From Paracerasibacillus soli (GTDB taxonomy: Bacteria; Bacillota; Bacilli; Bacillales; Amphibacillaceae): a stretch of 64,000 bases of DNA. The translations under genes and the position numbers were made by a program. The notes below the pieces were generated by a model that had not been told where the DNA came from, did no database searches, and saw nothing but the letters and a program-made list of their open reading frames with translations. Below, piece by piece: positions 27,633 through 39,386 of this stretch. The DNA lies in assembly GCF_034006335.1 (NCBI RefSeq), contig NZ_JAWDIQ010000002.1; one strand, written 5' to 3'. Each line of letters starts with the position of its first letter. Position 1 is the first letter of the stretch.

Positions 27633-30129
27633 TTACTTTTTATACAATTTAGCACTTTCTTGTGCGGCGTAAAGACCAACCGCTTTATTTTGACTCCATA
27701 TTTTAGTAAATCTAGAAACTGGAACATTCGTATTACCTGCATATGGACTCAATTCAGGCGTGATTGAAGGTCGCTTATATGTCTCAGTAAAGTATTGTAA
27801 AAATCCCCCGCCAGATGGATAACCGCCGTATGGTATAATCGTATACCCAGTCATATTTGCAATAGTTTTAGCATAGCTATAGTCTCGTGTATAATTAGAA
27901 CCTTTCTGGTTATATCCCCAGTAGAGAATTTCTCCACTAGTATGATAGTTTATTGTCATTTGTGGCTTGATCACTTTTAAAAAGTTAATGACTGCTTTTG
28001 TCTCTTTTGCTGAAGCCGGTGCACTGCCTTTATGGTTTTGATAGTTTGGATACCCTACATTATTAGAAACTGTATACCAATCTACACTAAAGTTGCGGTT
28101 TAAGTCTACGCCCTTTGCATTTGCCTTCCAGCGCTTAAAGTTTTTGCTTCCGGCATTCATCTTAATTAATGATGCATGATCTTTTGCCGGAAATGCGCTT
28201 AAACCTTTTTGTTGAAGTGTTACACCGTCAGGATTGACCATTGGCATAAACCAAATAGTTGTCTCATTTAATATCTTTCTAGCATTGAAGCCACCAATAC
28301 TTTTATTTTGTCGATAAGCTTTTGCATAGTTTTCTAACATATACATATTTAGATTTGTAGAAATCCACTCTCTTGCATGAAGTGATCCATTAATAAATGT
28401 TGTCGCTTTTCCTTTTCCTAAAGAAACAGCATAAAGATTTCTTCCGTATTCTGATTTACCAACAACTTTATAAGTAATTAATTCTGGATAAGCTTCGGCT
28501 AACTTTTTAATATCTGCTGACATATGGTTATATGTATAAGTTTTTTTCGGATTTACAAACCATAGCTTTGTCGCATCCCCGACATCATTTTTATGTATAT
28601 AACCTGTTTTCCACTTTCCATTCACTGATACTTTGGCTGAATACCAATTGCCATTTTCATACTTATATTTTAATTTTGAACCCTTTTTATAGCTTTTCAG
28701 TTTCTTTGACGATTTTGAAGTTTTCGCATAAACAGTTGTCGGGTTTGCAATAGCATAACTTGTGAGTGTAGATCGATTTGCTCCCACATCACCTTTATGA
28801 ATATAACCCGTCTGTTTCTTACCATTTACGTAAACCGTTGCTACGTACCAATTGCCGTTATAAGGTCGATATTTTAATGTTGACCCAATCGCATAGCTTT
28901 TAAGAACACTAGAACTTTTAGATGTTTTGCTGTAAACGCTCGTATGGTTCTGAGCATAACCAGTTAAGGTTGTGTTCATAGAGCCTACATCACTTTTATG
29001 AATATAACCTGTTTGAGCTTTTCCATTCAGGTAAACAGTTGCAACATACCAGTCCTTTGTAAAGCTTCGATATTTTAATAGATTACCATAATTGTATGAT
29101 TTCAGTACCTTAGAGTTGGTAGCTGCTTTTGAATAAATCTTTGTTGGATTTTTGACAGCTACTCCTTGTAAAGACGAAGCACGAGTTGTTGCTGTTTCAA
29201 CATCACTAGTATGAATAAAGCCAGTATGTGCCTTCCCATTTATATAAACAGTAGCAGTAAACCAATCTTTGTCATACGCTTTATATTTTAGAATTTGACC
29301 ACGGGAGTAGCTCTTTAATACCGCAGAGTCTTTAGCTGTTTTACCATAAACTGCAGTTTTCTGATTTAATGCAATACCATTTATTGTTGGTATACTATCT
29401 GTCTTCCCAACATCCCCAGCATAAATATAGCCTGTATGGGCTTTTCCATTTATATAAACGGTTGCCTCATACCATTCTTTTGAATACACCCGATATTTTA
29501 ACAGTTTTCCATATGGATAGCTTTTCAACACTTCTGCATTCAAATTTGTATTTGCGTATACGGATACAGGCTGCTTCAAGGCAAAACCTGTTAAATCTTC
29601 AGATTGTACAGCTGTTGCCACTGCACTATTATCTTTTGGTTTTTCAATTTCTCTCGTTTCTTCTTGCGCTTCTATATCCCCTAGCTCTTCTGTTTGATTT
29701 AATTCTTCGGAAACAATTGTTTTATCTATTTCAGGTTTTTCGGAATTGGATGAGCGATTTTCTCGATATTCATCTGCATCCTCACCTAAAATAATATGAT
29801 CATGATGTACATAACCAGTAAGAATCTTGTCATCATCAAGATGACCACTCTTATCTTTTTGAACATACTCAATCAATGAGAATTTTTTCTCTCTCAACAT
29901 CCTCTTTACTATCTAATAAAGCGACAGTTGTATCATCCGGAATGTAGGTTAAGAGATTCGTACCATCCTCATTTTCAAAAAGTTCAATTTCACCGTCAAT
30001 TTCGTCTGCAAATAACACAACATGATTTGTTATTTCTGTATCCGCATCTAATGTGACAGCCATACTATAATTTGGAAACAGCTGAGTAATCAATAAAAAT
30101 ATAGCAAAATAAACACTAAATTTTTTCAA
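27633..30129 (-). CDS. Secreted M14-family zinc peptidase with SH3-like wall-binding repeats (one frameshift)
   Basis: An extra base in the T-run 29883-29888 splits the gene; joined it has about 831 residues. A signal peptide (MKKFSVYFAIFLLITQLF) is followed by an acidic N-terminal region and then about six repeats of roughly 72 residues, each with VYxKTxxSSxVLKSY, WYxATVYxNGKxxTGYIHKxDVG. These SH3-like repeats also occur in the glucosaminidase at 36799. The C-terminal 290 residues form a zinc carboxypeptidase: GSLHAREWIST (His and Glu ligands), VNPDGVTLQQ, GVDLNRNF, INYHTSGEI (His ligand) and SITPELSPY (catalytic Glu). It probably cleaves peptide stems of peptidoglycan at the wall. Confidence 0.8.
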
Positions 30130-30391
30130 AATGTATATAATCCTCCTTCATTTTAATGATGGAAATCTTTTCCTTCACGACCGGTTTAAAATGACCAATC
30201 ACTTTTTAACGCCTCATAAAGCTACAAAACTAGGGAACTCTTTTATTATCGGTAGAATATACTTAATAGTTTAGGTATAAAAAGGACTTTAGACCTATCT
30301 CATTAAATTTACATGAGCTGAAACTAAACTTGCGATTCATGTCGACCGAGCATAAGCCCCCTATTTAGCCTTTTTACCTCATCCTACAAAC

Positions 30392-30437
30392 AAAAAAATA
30401 GTGGGGCAAAGTCACCATTGATGACCTCACCCCACTA
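30392..30437 (-). terminator. Terminator of the TagF-like gene
   Basis: TAGTGGGG and CCCCACTA form the stem, with an inner GTCA/TGAC pairing; on the minus strand the stem is followed by seven T. Confidence 0.8.
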
Positions 30438-30463
30438 ATTTCATTATGATCTTAACATTACAT

Positions 30464-31659
30464 TTAATCATGAAATAAATCTTCTACAACACGCTTCGTA
30501 GCTTGCCATCTTCTAAATAACAAAACTTATCATAAAACGCTTGGACACGAGCGGTTGGCTGATAACCGTCTTTTTCTATCTTTTTAATTTCCTTAACAAT
30601 TTCTGCCGTTTCTTTTACCAATGGACCAGGCGCTTTCTTTTCAAAGTCAAAGTAGAATCCGCGTAACTTATCACGATATTCATCAATATCATAAACAAAA
30701 AATAATATTGGTCTACGAAGATTAGCATAATCGAAGAACACGGACGAATAATCTGTAATGAGTAAATCTGCAATTATATATAATTCCCGAATATCCTCAT
30801 GTTTAGAAAAATCATACACGAATCCTTGATATGCACGTAGGTCTATATTTTCTGCAACTAGATAATGCATACGCAATATAATAATATAATCATGACCAAA
30901 GTTTTGATACATTTCATCCAAATCTAATTGTAAATCAAATTTGTAATTTCCAACGCTATAAAATTGATTATCTCTCCACGTTGGAGCGTAAAGGATCACT
31001 TTTTTATCAGTTGGTAAATGATGTTGCTGTAAGATTTTAATTTTTGCCGACTTAGGATCCTTTTGAAATAAAAAATCATTACGCGGATATCCCGTCTCAA
31101 GCATTTTATTTTGGAATGCAAATGCACGTCTAAATATTTCGGTTGAATATGCATTTGGTGAAATCAGCACATCCCATTTACTTGTTTCATAAAGGAAATT
31201 CCGTTTATAACGTTCTGTATCTGTCCCCGGCATATGAACAGCATCCATATCTGCTGCTAAACGTTTTAATGGTGTGCCATGCCATGTCTGAATATATGTC
31301 GTATGTTTTGGCTTTGGTATCCATAATGGTAAACGACTATTCGACACCCAATATTGTGAGCGTGCCATTGAAATAATCCATTGCAATGAAAATCGTCTAA
31401 CGTATCGCACTTGTTTATCAGAAAAAAGGTTCAAATGCCTTCTGTCCGCGCTCCAAATTAACTCATAGTCTGGATTATGCTGCACCATATATTCATATAT
31501 GGCTCGCGGATTATCGCTATACTGTTTTCCATGAAAGCTTTCAAACATGACCATTTTTTTCTTAACAGGAAGAAAGGTAGCAATTTTGAAAGTAACCTTT
31601 AGAAATTGCTTTATGATTGGACTTCGCCGCATTTTTATCAGGCTTTGCTTTACAGACAA
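30464..31659 (-). CDS. CDP-glycerol glycerophosphotransferase family protein (frameshift in the last codons)
   Basis: About 398 residues when a missing A near 30503 is restored; the raw frame ends early in GKLRSVL and the corrected end reads ATKRVVEDLFHD. Motifs: FESFHGKQYSDNPRAIYEYM, QTWHGTPLKRLAADMD, PRNDFLF, ILYAPTWRDNQFY, RMHYLVAEN, DLLITDYSSVFFDYANL and DKFCYLEDGK. This is a single-domain TagF-like enzyme adding glycerol-phosphate or a related unit to the teichoic acid. It closely resembles the C-terminal domain of the protein at 39384. It may be cotranscribed with the large upstream gene at 31755. Confidence 0.85.
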
Positions 31660-31754
31660 ACTTCTTCTCCCCTTTAGCTCTTTACAGTGTAGTCTTTGCT
31701 AGCAAATCTTTTTAAAAGGGAACACCGTAATTTTTGATATTAACAATAATCGCT

Positions 31755-34391
31755 CTAGCATTCGTGTAATGAGGTTATAATCTTATCATAGATACGTTTA
31801 CAGTTGTCCGAATCTTGGTATTTAAATACGCCAGATACATCTATTTTATAATTTTTCAGATTTAGACTTAACCTCTCCTCAATGAGTTTTATCAATTCAC
31901 TTTCACTAAAAGCTATTTCTCCCAAAAAGGTTTCCTCTACTGGTCTTAATATCCCTCTCCTAAAAAATCTCTTAACATCGAAGTGATAATAAATAACAGG
32001 TTTATTCATAAGAGTGAAGTCAAAACTAACACTACTATAATCCGTGATAAGTAGTGCATGCTCTATAAGTAATTCTTGAACCGTTTTAGATCCCAAAGTA
32101 ATAAAATTAACTCTATCACTAGTCAACTCAGAACCTTTTTGGAAATATTCCTGTGCTCTATAATGCGGATAAAAGTTTAGATTAACATTATAAAAATCTA
32201 ATAACTCCATTAACTCATCACTATTTATCAGACTTAAATATCTTTTATAATACTGGCTGTTTAAAAATTGTTCGTCTGTATTTATCCAATCTCTCCACGT
32301 TGGCATGAGTAAAATATTCTTTGGTTTGTCCTTTTGTATTAAGTTATCAAATCTCGCTAAACCAGTTACTACGACATCCTCTTCGTTGTAACCCATTTCC
32401 TCCATGACAACTTCTCTCTTTTCTGGCTCACTGCTAACCACAAACAAGTCAAATGGTATTTCATAATATCTTTTATGGTATTCAACATTTTTCCTACCTA
32501 ATACACCATGCTGCAAGAAGACTTTAAACGTATTTTCATAATGGAAAAAACCTTTGGCTGGTTTATAAGGTAGTATATTTTCCAAGTCATGGGTGCATAA
32601 TAAGACTTTTGCCTTAAAAGCTACCTGGTAATGTTTATCAGAGCCAAACTCAAGAACATTTGGTAGATGTTTTATTCTGACATAATCATCCGCGCTAGAT
32701 TCAATGACATAATAGACATCTATATCCGTATTTTTCTGTAACCATTGAAATAGCACAAAACCATTATCCTGAGCTGTGTTATATCTTTCCCCTATTAACC
32801 ATATATTATCATCCTTGAAAGAAGTATCATCTGGAATATCGATGTAGTGTGGTATGATAAAAGTTTCGATTTTCAAATTATTAAATGGGGTAGTTGTAAA
32901 TAAGAAATGATGATTATTTGAATATTCATCTACCTTTACAACGTGTTCATAATAATTATCCTTTTTATAGTCTGAGTATTTATATTTTATTTTTTCCTTT
33001 CTTACTATACCATGATCCTTATTTTCAATTACTATATAGAAGTCAAAAATCGTTTTATCTTTACTTTTAAGAGACGGCAAATTATATTTCCCTAAATCAA
33101 CAGAGAAATTCTCCATTATTGGAACCTTAATATAGTCCTTAGAATTTCTCTCTTCAACATAAAGAAATAGATTACAATCGATAAAATTACTAAGATTATT
33201 TACATATCCTGAGACATTAAGTTCTTTTATATTGTTAATTACCTTTTCTACCTTGGGCTTCAAAATCTTTATTCCAAGTGACTTATCTTTTCGTATATAA
33301 AAGTCATATATGACATTTTGAGAATCATATACTAATTTTTGATCAATTAAATAAGTCCTATGCCTTTTCTTTAGTAAGAACTGATATATAATTGGTTGTT
33401 CATCATCAAGTAATATAAAAAATCTCTTTCTCGTATAATTATGAAGTAAGTCACTAATTGGAATATCACATTCCAATCCTTCCGCAGTATACCTAAGACT
33501 GTAATAAAAATCAGTACTCCTAGTATCATTCATAATTAATTGATAATTGCCATCTTCTACAAATTGATTAGATTCAATAGCTAGAGTAACTTTTTCTCCA
33601 TTATGATTTAATCCAATATGGTCTATTTTTATCTTTTGCCTTGCAACGTGTAAAACAAGTTCGTTCGTATCAAGTTTGTTAACTTGGACCTTATGTTTAT
33701 ATGTATCAAAACCTTGTGTTGGAATGTTATCTATAACAAGTGGGAAGTTTACATCTTTTATACTTAAAAAAAGGACCCACTTACCTTGAGATAGATAATC
33801 CATTTCCGGACATACTAGCTTATTACGATCCACTACTCTTGGGAAAAAGGTCCGTTTAGCATTTCCACTGATAGCTAATACGGAGACATCTTCTTCTTTT
33901 AAATTTCCAATATCCTTATTTTCTAAACTTAATATCATTTCTTCATAATTGATAAATATATTTTCTACTGTTACTTCTTCCTTAAAACTTACATCGTCTA
34001 AAATTTTCTTAATACGTATATTTTTGTGTGCCGAAATAACAAAAAACTTACTTTTTAATATTCGCCCCATCCAGCCACGCAAATTCCTATTTGGTGTAAT
34101 TACTAAGTTTTTGCCATCTGATAGCATTTGTATTTTACTATTATCTGCACAATGTATATATTCCAATGGTAATTTTAATGTAAGATTATCCCTATTCACA
34201 TGGTGAGATAATTCAAGATTCGATTCTCCTGATATATATACGAATTTGATACTTTTTTTTGTTAACCAAAAGTTTTTCAATTTCATTTTAAAATTCCACA
34301 TATCATCTTCAAATTCTACATCATAGAGCTCCACTTCTCTTATTAAGTTACGTCTAACTTTTTTATAAAAGTTGTATATATACTTTAACAA
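31755..34391 (-). CDS. Large CDP-glycerol glycerophosphotransferase-like protein with a long unassigned N-terminal region
   Basis: 878 residues, one intact frame. The C-terminal 330 residues carry the family motifs KVFLQHGVLGRKN, TGLARFDNL, ILLMPTWRDW, FYPHYRAQEY and LLITDYSSVSFDF. The variant QHG in place of the usual WHG and the ARFD variant place it in the divergent TagF/Cps branch. The first 540 residues are beta-rich with many short strands and no membrane segment or signal peptide; I do not recognise a domain. Codon use looks more AT-rich than in neighbouring tag genes, which may point to transfer. Presumably it acts on a polymer variant or capsule. Confidence 0.75.
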   Translation of the reverse strand: MLKYIYNFYKKVRRNLIREVELYDVEFEDDMWNFKMKLKNFWLTKKSIKFVYISGESNLELSHHVNRDNLTLKLPLEYIHCADNSKIQMLSDGKNLVITPNRNLRGWMGRILKSKFFVISAHKNIRIKKILDDVSFKEEVTVENIFINYEEMILSLENKDIGNLKEEDVSVLAISGNAKRTFFPRVVDRNKLVCPEMDYLSQGKWVLFLSIKDVNFPLVIDNIPTQGFDTYKHKVQVNKLDTNELVLHVARQKIKIDHIGLNHNGEKVTLAIESNQFVEDGNYQLIMNDTRSTDFYYSLRYTAEGLECDIPISDLLHNYTRKRFFILLDDEQPIIYQFLLKKRHRTYLIDQKLVYDSQNVIYDFYIRKDKSLGIKILKPKVEKVINNIKELNVSGYVNNLSNFIDCNLFLYVEERNSKDYIKVPIMENFSVDLGKYNLPSLKSKDKTIFDFYIVIENKDHGIVRKEKIKYKYSDYKKDNYYEHVVKVDEYSNNHHFLFTTTPFNNLKIETFIIPHYIDIPDDTSFKDDNIWLIGERYNTAQDNGFVLFQWLQKNTDIDVYYVIESSADDYVRIKHLPNVLEFGSDKHYQVAFKAKVLLCTHDLENILPYKPAKGFFHYENTFKVFLQHGVLGRKNVEYHKRYYEIPFDLFVVSSEPEKREVVMEEMGYNEEDVVVTGLARFDNLIQKDKPKNILLMPTWRDWINTDEQFLNSQYYKRYLSLINSDELMELLDFYNVNLNFYPHYRAQEYFQKGSELTSDRVNFITLGSKTVQELLIEHALLITDYSSVSFDFTLMNKPVIYYHFDVKRFFRRGILRPVEETFLGEIAFSESELIKLIEERLSLNLKNYKIDVSGVFKYQDSDNCKRIYDKIITSLHEC

Positions 34392-34587
34392 ACCATTTCC
34401 TCCTATGATTATGCCGATAGTTTTTTTAGTGAGCTGGCCTTTTTATGTAATGAGTTGATCTTAATGATAGCTTCTTTACATTCTCGTTATTAGAAAAAGA
34501 AGCCTTAATTATCGGCTCCTCTCCCCTATATCAATAAGAAGTTCATAATCATACTAGGACTTCCCAATCTACAAAACAAGTTAGTTT

Positions 34588-35393
34588 TTAATTTAAGATA
34601 CCTAACCTTTTTTCTTGCCTTTTTAATGCTTCATTACGATGCTTTTTTCTTTCAACAGCCGACATCTCTTTCCACTCTTTAATAAACTTCTCGTATTGGG
34701 GAATGATGTCGTCCGCGGCTCCATAATCACGTACCATTCCTTGTTCAAGCCAAAGAATTTTATCGCAAAAGGTTTTCATTTGGCGAATTGAGTGACTTAC
34801 GAAAATCATTGTTTTTCCTTGTTCCTTAAACTCCATCATTTTAGCGAAGCTCTTATCTGCAAAAGCTTTATCTCCTACAGAAAGTGCCTCATCAATAATT
34901 AAAATATCTGGATCAATCGTAACGGATATCGCAAAACCTAGTCTCGATTTCATACCACTTGAGTATGACTTGACTGGTTGATCAATAAAATTACCCAGTT
35001 CGGAAAACTCAATAATGCTATCTTCCATTTCTTCTATTTGCTTTTTTGAAAATCCCAACATGAGACATTTTAATTCTATATTTTCCCGTCCTGTTAAATC
35101 ACCTTTTAGTCCAGCTGCAACGGCTATCAATGCTGCTTCTCCATTAACACTTACTTTGCCAGTTGTTTCCGGTACAATTCCAGCAATTATATTTGATAAT
35201 GTAGATTTCCCGAACCATTAGTTCCAAGAAATCCAATTACGTCACCTTTTTCCGCTTCAAAACTCACATCGACAAGAGCATAAAAGTCTTTTCCGTAATT
35301 ATTAGGCAAAAGTAAATCAAAGATTTTTTCCTTCGCACTCTCATACAATTTATATTTTTTTGTTACATTTTCAACGACTATTGCCTTTTCCAT
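34588..35393 (-). CDS. tagH: Teichoic acid ABC exporter ATP-binding protein TagH (frameshift in the Walker A motif)
   Basis: ATP-binding half of the TagGH flippase that moves teichoic acid across the membrane. A missing A at about 35212 falls in the Walker A lysine codon (GTNGSGK). The rest continues SNIIAGIVPETTGKVSV. Later motifs are the teichoic/O-antigen type: DLTGRENIELKC, signature KSYSSGMKSRLGFA, Walker B DILIIDEALSVGD and VSHS. Corrected length is about 268 residues, the short TarH form without the long C-terminal extension of B. subtilis TagH. Sixteen bases downstream of tagG. Confidence 0.88.
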
Positions 35394-35408
35394 CGTATCA
35401 CGAACCTT

Positions 35409-36230
35409 CTATAAGAAATCAATAAAATGTCTCCTAAATTTCACGTGTAATGTAGAACCAATCAAAAATAAAACGAATACTAGTCCCCAGAAATAAAGTG
35501 AATACTGCCAGTGTGTAATAAAATACCATTCGGTACCAAAAAATGCTGCCCGATAACCTTCAACGAGATAGAGCACAGGATTCAAATTAAGAAACTTTAA
35601 TAATACTGGATGATCACTTAGTATCGATAATGGCCATAAAACTCCTGAAACATATAACATCATTCGCAACGCAGAATTGAGTAACATATGTATGTCACGA
35701 ACAATTGTCGATAGCGTTGACGTAATCAACGAAATAGCTAACATTAAACTATAGCCTGCCAGTAAAAAATATAGTAGTTGCAAATAGTAAATATTAATAT
35801 AAAAACCTAGAAATTGGAAGATGATAACGGAAACTGTAATCATAACGAGGTGTATATAAAACTGTGAAAAGATTACATAACTCGGTATGATACTCATTGG
35901 AAAATTCATCTTCGATAACATTCGTAATCTAGAATAAATTGATTTTGAGCCTTGTATTGTTGATTGATAAAAGAAAGTCCATAAAAAGAAAGCAGCTAAT
36001 AACCATGTGAAAAATGGTATCTCCACATTCCCAACTTCTACAGGTGCTCTACTCCTTAAAGTTCCAAATACAAACCAGTAAATAAGGATTTGTATTGCTG
36101 GATTTAAAAACTCCCATAATATACCTAAATAATTATTTTTATTATTACTCTTTAATTCATAAAGTGACAATCTTCGGATCAAATAAAAATGTTGGATTTG
36201 TTCCTTAATAACCAACCATGCAGATTTCAT
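35409..36230 (-). CDS. tagG: Teichoic acid ABC exporter permease TagG
   Basis: 273 residues, intact, six predicted membrane helices of the ABC-2 type. Motifs: ELKSNNKNNYLGILWEFLNP near residue 25, YSRLRMLSKMNFPMSIIPS, and NPVLYLVEGYRAAFFG near the C-terminus. It forms the exporter with TagH, encoded directly downstream. Confidence 0.9.
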   Translation of the reverse strand: MKSAWLVIKEQIQHFYLIRRLSLYELKSNNKNNYLGILWEFLNPAIQILIYWFVFGTLRSRAPVEVGNVEIPFFTWLLAAFFLWTFFYQSTIQGSKSIYSRLRMLSKMNFPMSIIPSYVIFSQFYIHLVMITVSVIIFQFLGFYINIYYLQLLYFLLAGYSLMLAISLITSTLSTIVRDIHMLLNSALRMMLYVSGVLWPLSILSDHPVLLKFLNLNPVLYLVEGYRAAFFGTEWYFITHWQYSLYFWGLVFVLFLIGSTLHVKFRRHFIDFL

Positions 36231-36798
36231 AACGTATATCCCTTCAACTTAATATTATTGATTTGATAAACTGTACTTACATTATAATTATACCCATTAA
36301 TCTTTTTCCTTATAGATTATAATTGTACTCGTCCAATTCGTCTATTAAAACTTTTATAAGCAATTTTAAATATGATATTTGTCCTTTTGACTATAACTTA
36401 CCATTTATAAATTATACTAACTCCCAATATAAAAGACAAATTTATCTTTGAATACCTTATCATATTTTCTTTAAAATCCCCCTTACCCTACTCAGTAAAA
36501 TTCCACTGTTATAAATCTTACTAAAACTTGAATTCCTTTATTCTTAACTTAAACCCTTAGAACTATTACTTTTGACCCGTAAAACACTTCCACTTCAACG
36601 TTTTTATTCATTTTACATGACTAAATTCCCATCACTGAAAATGTCCTAATTCTATTTACCTATCTTTTTTCTATGATTCTACTTAACATTAGCTAGTTTT
36701 TTTGTCATAATGGTATTTGTTAGCTTATCTGCAATCTAGGAAGGATGATTGATTTATTTCAGCACATTAAAACTAAATAAGGAGTGAACATGCCATAA
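36231..36798. other. Divergent AT-rich promoter region
   Basis: About 570 bases between tagG and the glucosaminidase gene. No recognisable gene. Near the right end an 11-codon frame (MIDLFQHIKTK) follows AGGAAGG, and GGAGTGAAC then precedes ATGCCATAA, a two-codon frame ending directly at the ATG of the next gene. Confidence 0.45.
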
Positions 36799-39344
36799 AT
36801 GAAGAGATTTAAGTTATTCGGTCTATATTTATCCATATTTGTGTTACTATTCTATACGGCATTTATACCGGCTGCGACCATACATGCAGAAGTTCAACAT
36901 GAAGGCACAAACGTAGAACGGGCTACTGTACAAACACTCGATGAAGATGAACAAATCCCGTTAACAGAGGATGAAAATCCGTCTAGTAAAATATTAACCT
37001 ACTTAGCGAATAATGATACGGTTATTTTACTGAACAATTAGCTGACGTTTCTTACGTTGAGTTCGAAGATGATACTTTAGGTATCGTACAAGGTTATATC
37101 GACAATCAATTCCTACATATTAATGTAGAAGAGGATTCTATGGTATCCTCCGAAGACACAAATGGAACGCTAGACGATAAAGAAGAGTCTACCGAAGAAA
37201 CCGATGGGACGCTTGAAAATGACAACGTCGTTGACGAAGAAGACGCAGATGCTGAAATAGAAAGTGAAGACACGGATAATTCTTCGACAGATTTAGATGA
37301 GGTAACAGATGAGCCAGAAGAAGAGAGTACCTCGGAACAGGTAGAGCAGGAAAGTGAAGTTCAACCTACTATCGCTACTTTCAGTGCCGCACAGAAGTCA
37401 TTGAAGGGGATTGCTTTAAAAAGTCCAACAAATGTCTATCAAAAGCAGGATAAAAACTCTAAAGTTCTAAAAAGTTATGCTCTTGGATCTGTTTTACAGT
37501 ATAAAACTTTTACCACTGAATGGTATGAAGCTACGGTTTATTTAAATGGTAAAGCACACACTGGGTATATTCATAAAAATGATGTTGAAAATTCCACTTC
37601 CCAGCAGAGAGATTTGATTGGAATTGGCTTAAATAATTCTACCCATGTATACAAGTCTACTTCTACTAGTTCAGGAATACTTAAGTCATATGCAATGGGG
37701 TCCATACTAAGATATAAAACTTTTACAAATAATTGGTACGAAGCTACGGTTATTGTAAATGGTAAAAAACATACCGGGTATATACACAAATCACATGTTG
37801 AAAATGCTGTTGAAAAACAAAAGGATTTACGTGGAATTGGCTTAAAAGTCCAACTCACGTTTATAAATCTGCTTCTACTAGTTCAGGGGCACATAAGTCA
37901 TATGCAAAAGGTACGCTTCTAAAATATAAAACCTTTACGACCAATTGGTACGAGGCAACTGTCTATGTAAATGGCAAAAAGCATACTGGGTATATCCATA
38001 AATCACATGTTGAAAATGCTATTGAACAGCAAAAGGATTTGCGTGGGATTGGCTTAAATAGTTCTACTCATGTTTACAAATCTACTTCTACTAGTTCAGG
38101 AGTACTTAAATCTTATAAAAAAGGGACCATTTTAAAATTTAAAACCTTTTCAAATGCCTGGTACGAAGCGACTGTTTTTGTTAATGGTAAACAACATACT
38201 GGCTATATCGCGAAAAAGATGTAGAAGAAATTTATCAGACTCAGAAAAGTGTGGAAGGAATGGCGCTTAAGGCCAAAACAAATGTCTATTCTATACCTTC
38301 AACAGGGGCCTCTGTATTAAAGAGCTATGCAAAAGGGAGTTTAATTAAATTTAAAACCTTTTCCCCTAATTGGTATGAAGCAAGCGTTATTGTGAATGGT
38401 CAAAGAAAGTCTGGTTATTTCCATAAAAACGATGTAAGTACAGATACAGTGGCATACACACAAACTAAATATGATATAACATTAGAAAAGGCCTTAGACT
38501 TACAAATAAAGGCACAACCGAAAACTTATGCAACAGCGTATGTGCACAAGAATGCATTGGAAAATAAAAATGGTAAATGGGTAGTAACTGGTACCGGTTG
38601 GAATGTCCGTAGCGGACCAAGTACAGCTCATAGTGTTGTAGGAAACTAGATGAACGTTATACAAAAGATGCGATTACCGTTTATCAAACTGAAGGTGACT
38701 TTTATAAGTTTTCTACTTGGATTATTGCATTGGAGAAAGATACACTTCCGTATTTAGATCCTAGCAATGTAAATAAAAACTCTACAGAGTATTTCCAATT
38801 CTTAAAGCTTTCTAGTAGTGCAGGTTTACACGTCGCAGAAGTGAACCAAAAGATTCTCTATGATAAAGGTATTTTTAAAGGTAAAGCAAGTTCCTTTATA
38901 CAAGCGGCAAAAGATCATAATATCAATGAAATTTATTTAATTTCGCATGCAATGCTAGAAACTGGAAACGGTACATCTGACCTTGCAAAGGGCGGAACTT
39001 ACAACGGTAAGAAGGTTTATAATATGTACGGTATTGGTGCTGCGGATTCTTGTAATTCCCCATACCAATGTGGTTTGAAATTTGCATATGATCAAGACTG
39101 GACAACGCCTGAAAAAGCTATCGTTGGTGGAGCAAAATTCATTGCTGATAGATATATAAATAAAGGGCAAGACACGTTGTATAAAATGAAGTGGAATCCC
39201 GAAGCCATGGTTAAATCAGGAGTAGCAACCCATCAATATGCTACTGACATTGCTTGGGCAGAAAAACAAACATATAATATTAAAAAATACTACGATTTAC
39301 TAGATAACTATTCTTTAATATTTGATGTACCAGTTTATAAATAA
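36799..39344 (+). CDS. Secreted N-acetylglucosaminidase with SH3-like repeats (four one-base frameshifts)
   Basis: Missing single bases near 37037, 37847, 38215 and 38648 split the gene; restoring all four gives about 849 residues. Order: signal peptide ending AATIHAE, an N-terminal SH3-like region related to that of the M14 peptidase, a long Glu/Asp/Thr/Ser-rich linker (residues about 110-195), five or six SH3-like repeats (WYEATVYxNGKxHTGYIHKxxVEN), a bacterial SH3 with VTGTGWNVRSGPSTAHSVV, then the glucosaminidase domain with INEIYLISHAMLETGNGTS (catalytic Glu), YNMYGIGAAD and GAKFIADRYI. A peptidoglycan hydrolase of the LytD/Atl kind. The acidic linker may span the wall. Confidence 0.82.
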
Positions 39345-39345
39345 G

Positions 39346-39386
39346 AAAAATCTGGCACGTGATTGAATCACGTACCAGGTTTTTTA
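39346..39386. terminator. Bidirectional terminator between converging genes
   Basis: CTGGCACGTGATT pairs with AATCACGTACCAG (one mismatch), with A-run on the left and TTTTTT on the right. Its right side reaches the stop of the minus-strand gene at 39384. Confidence 0.85.
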
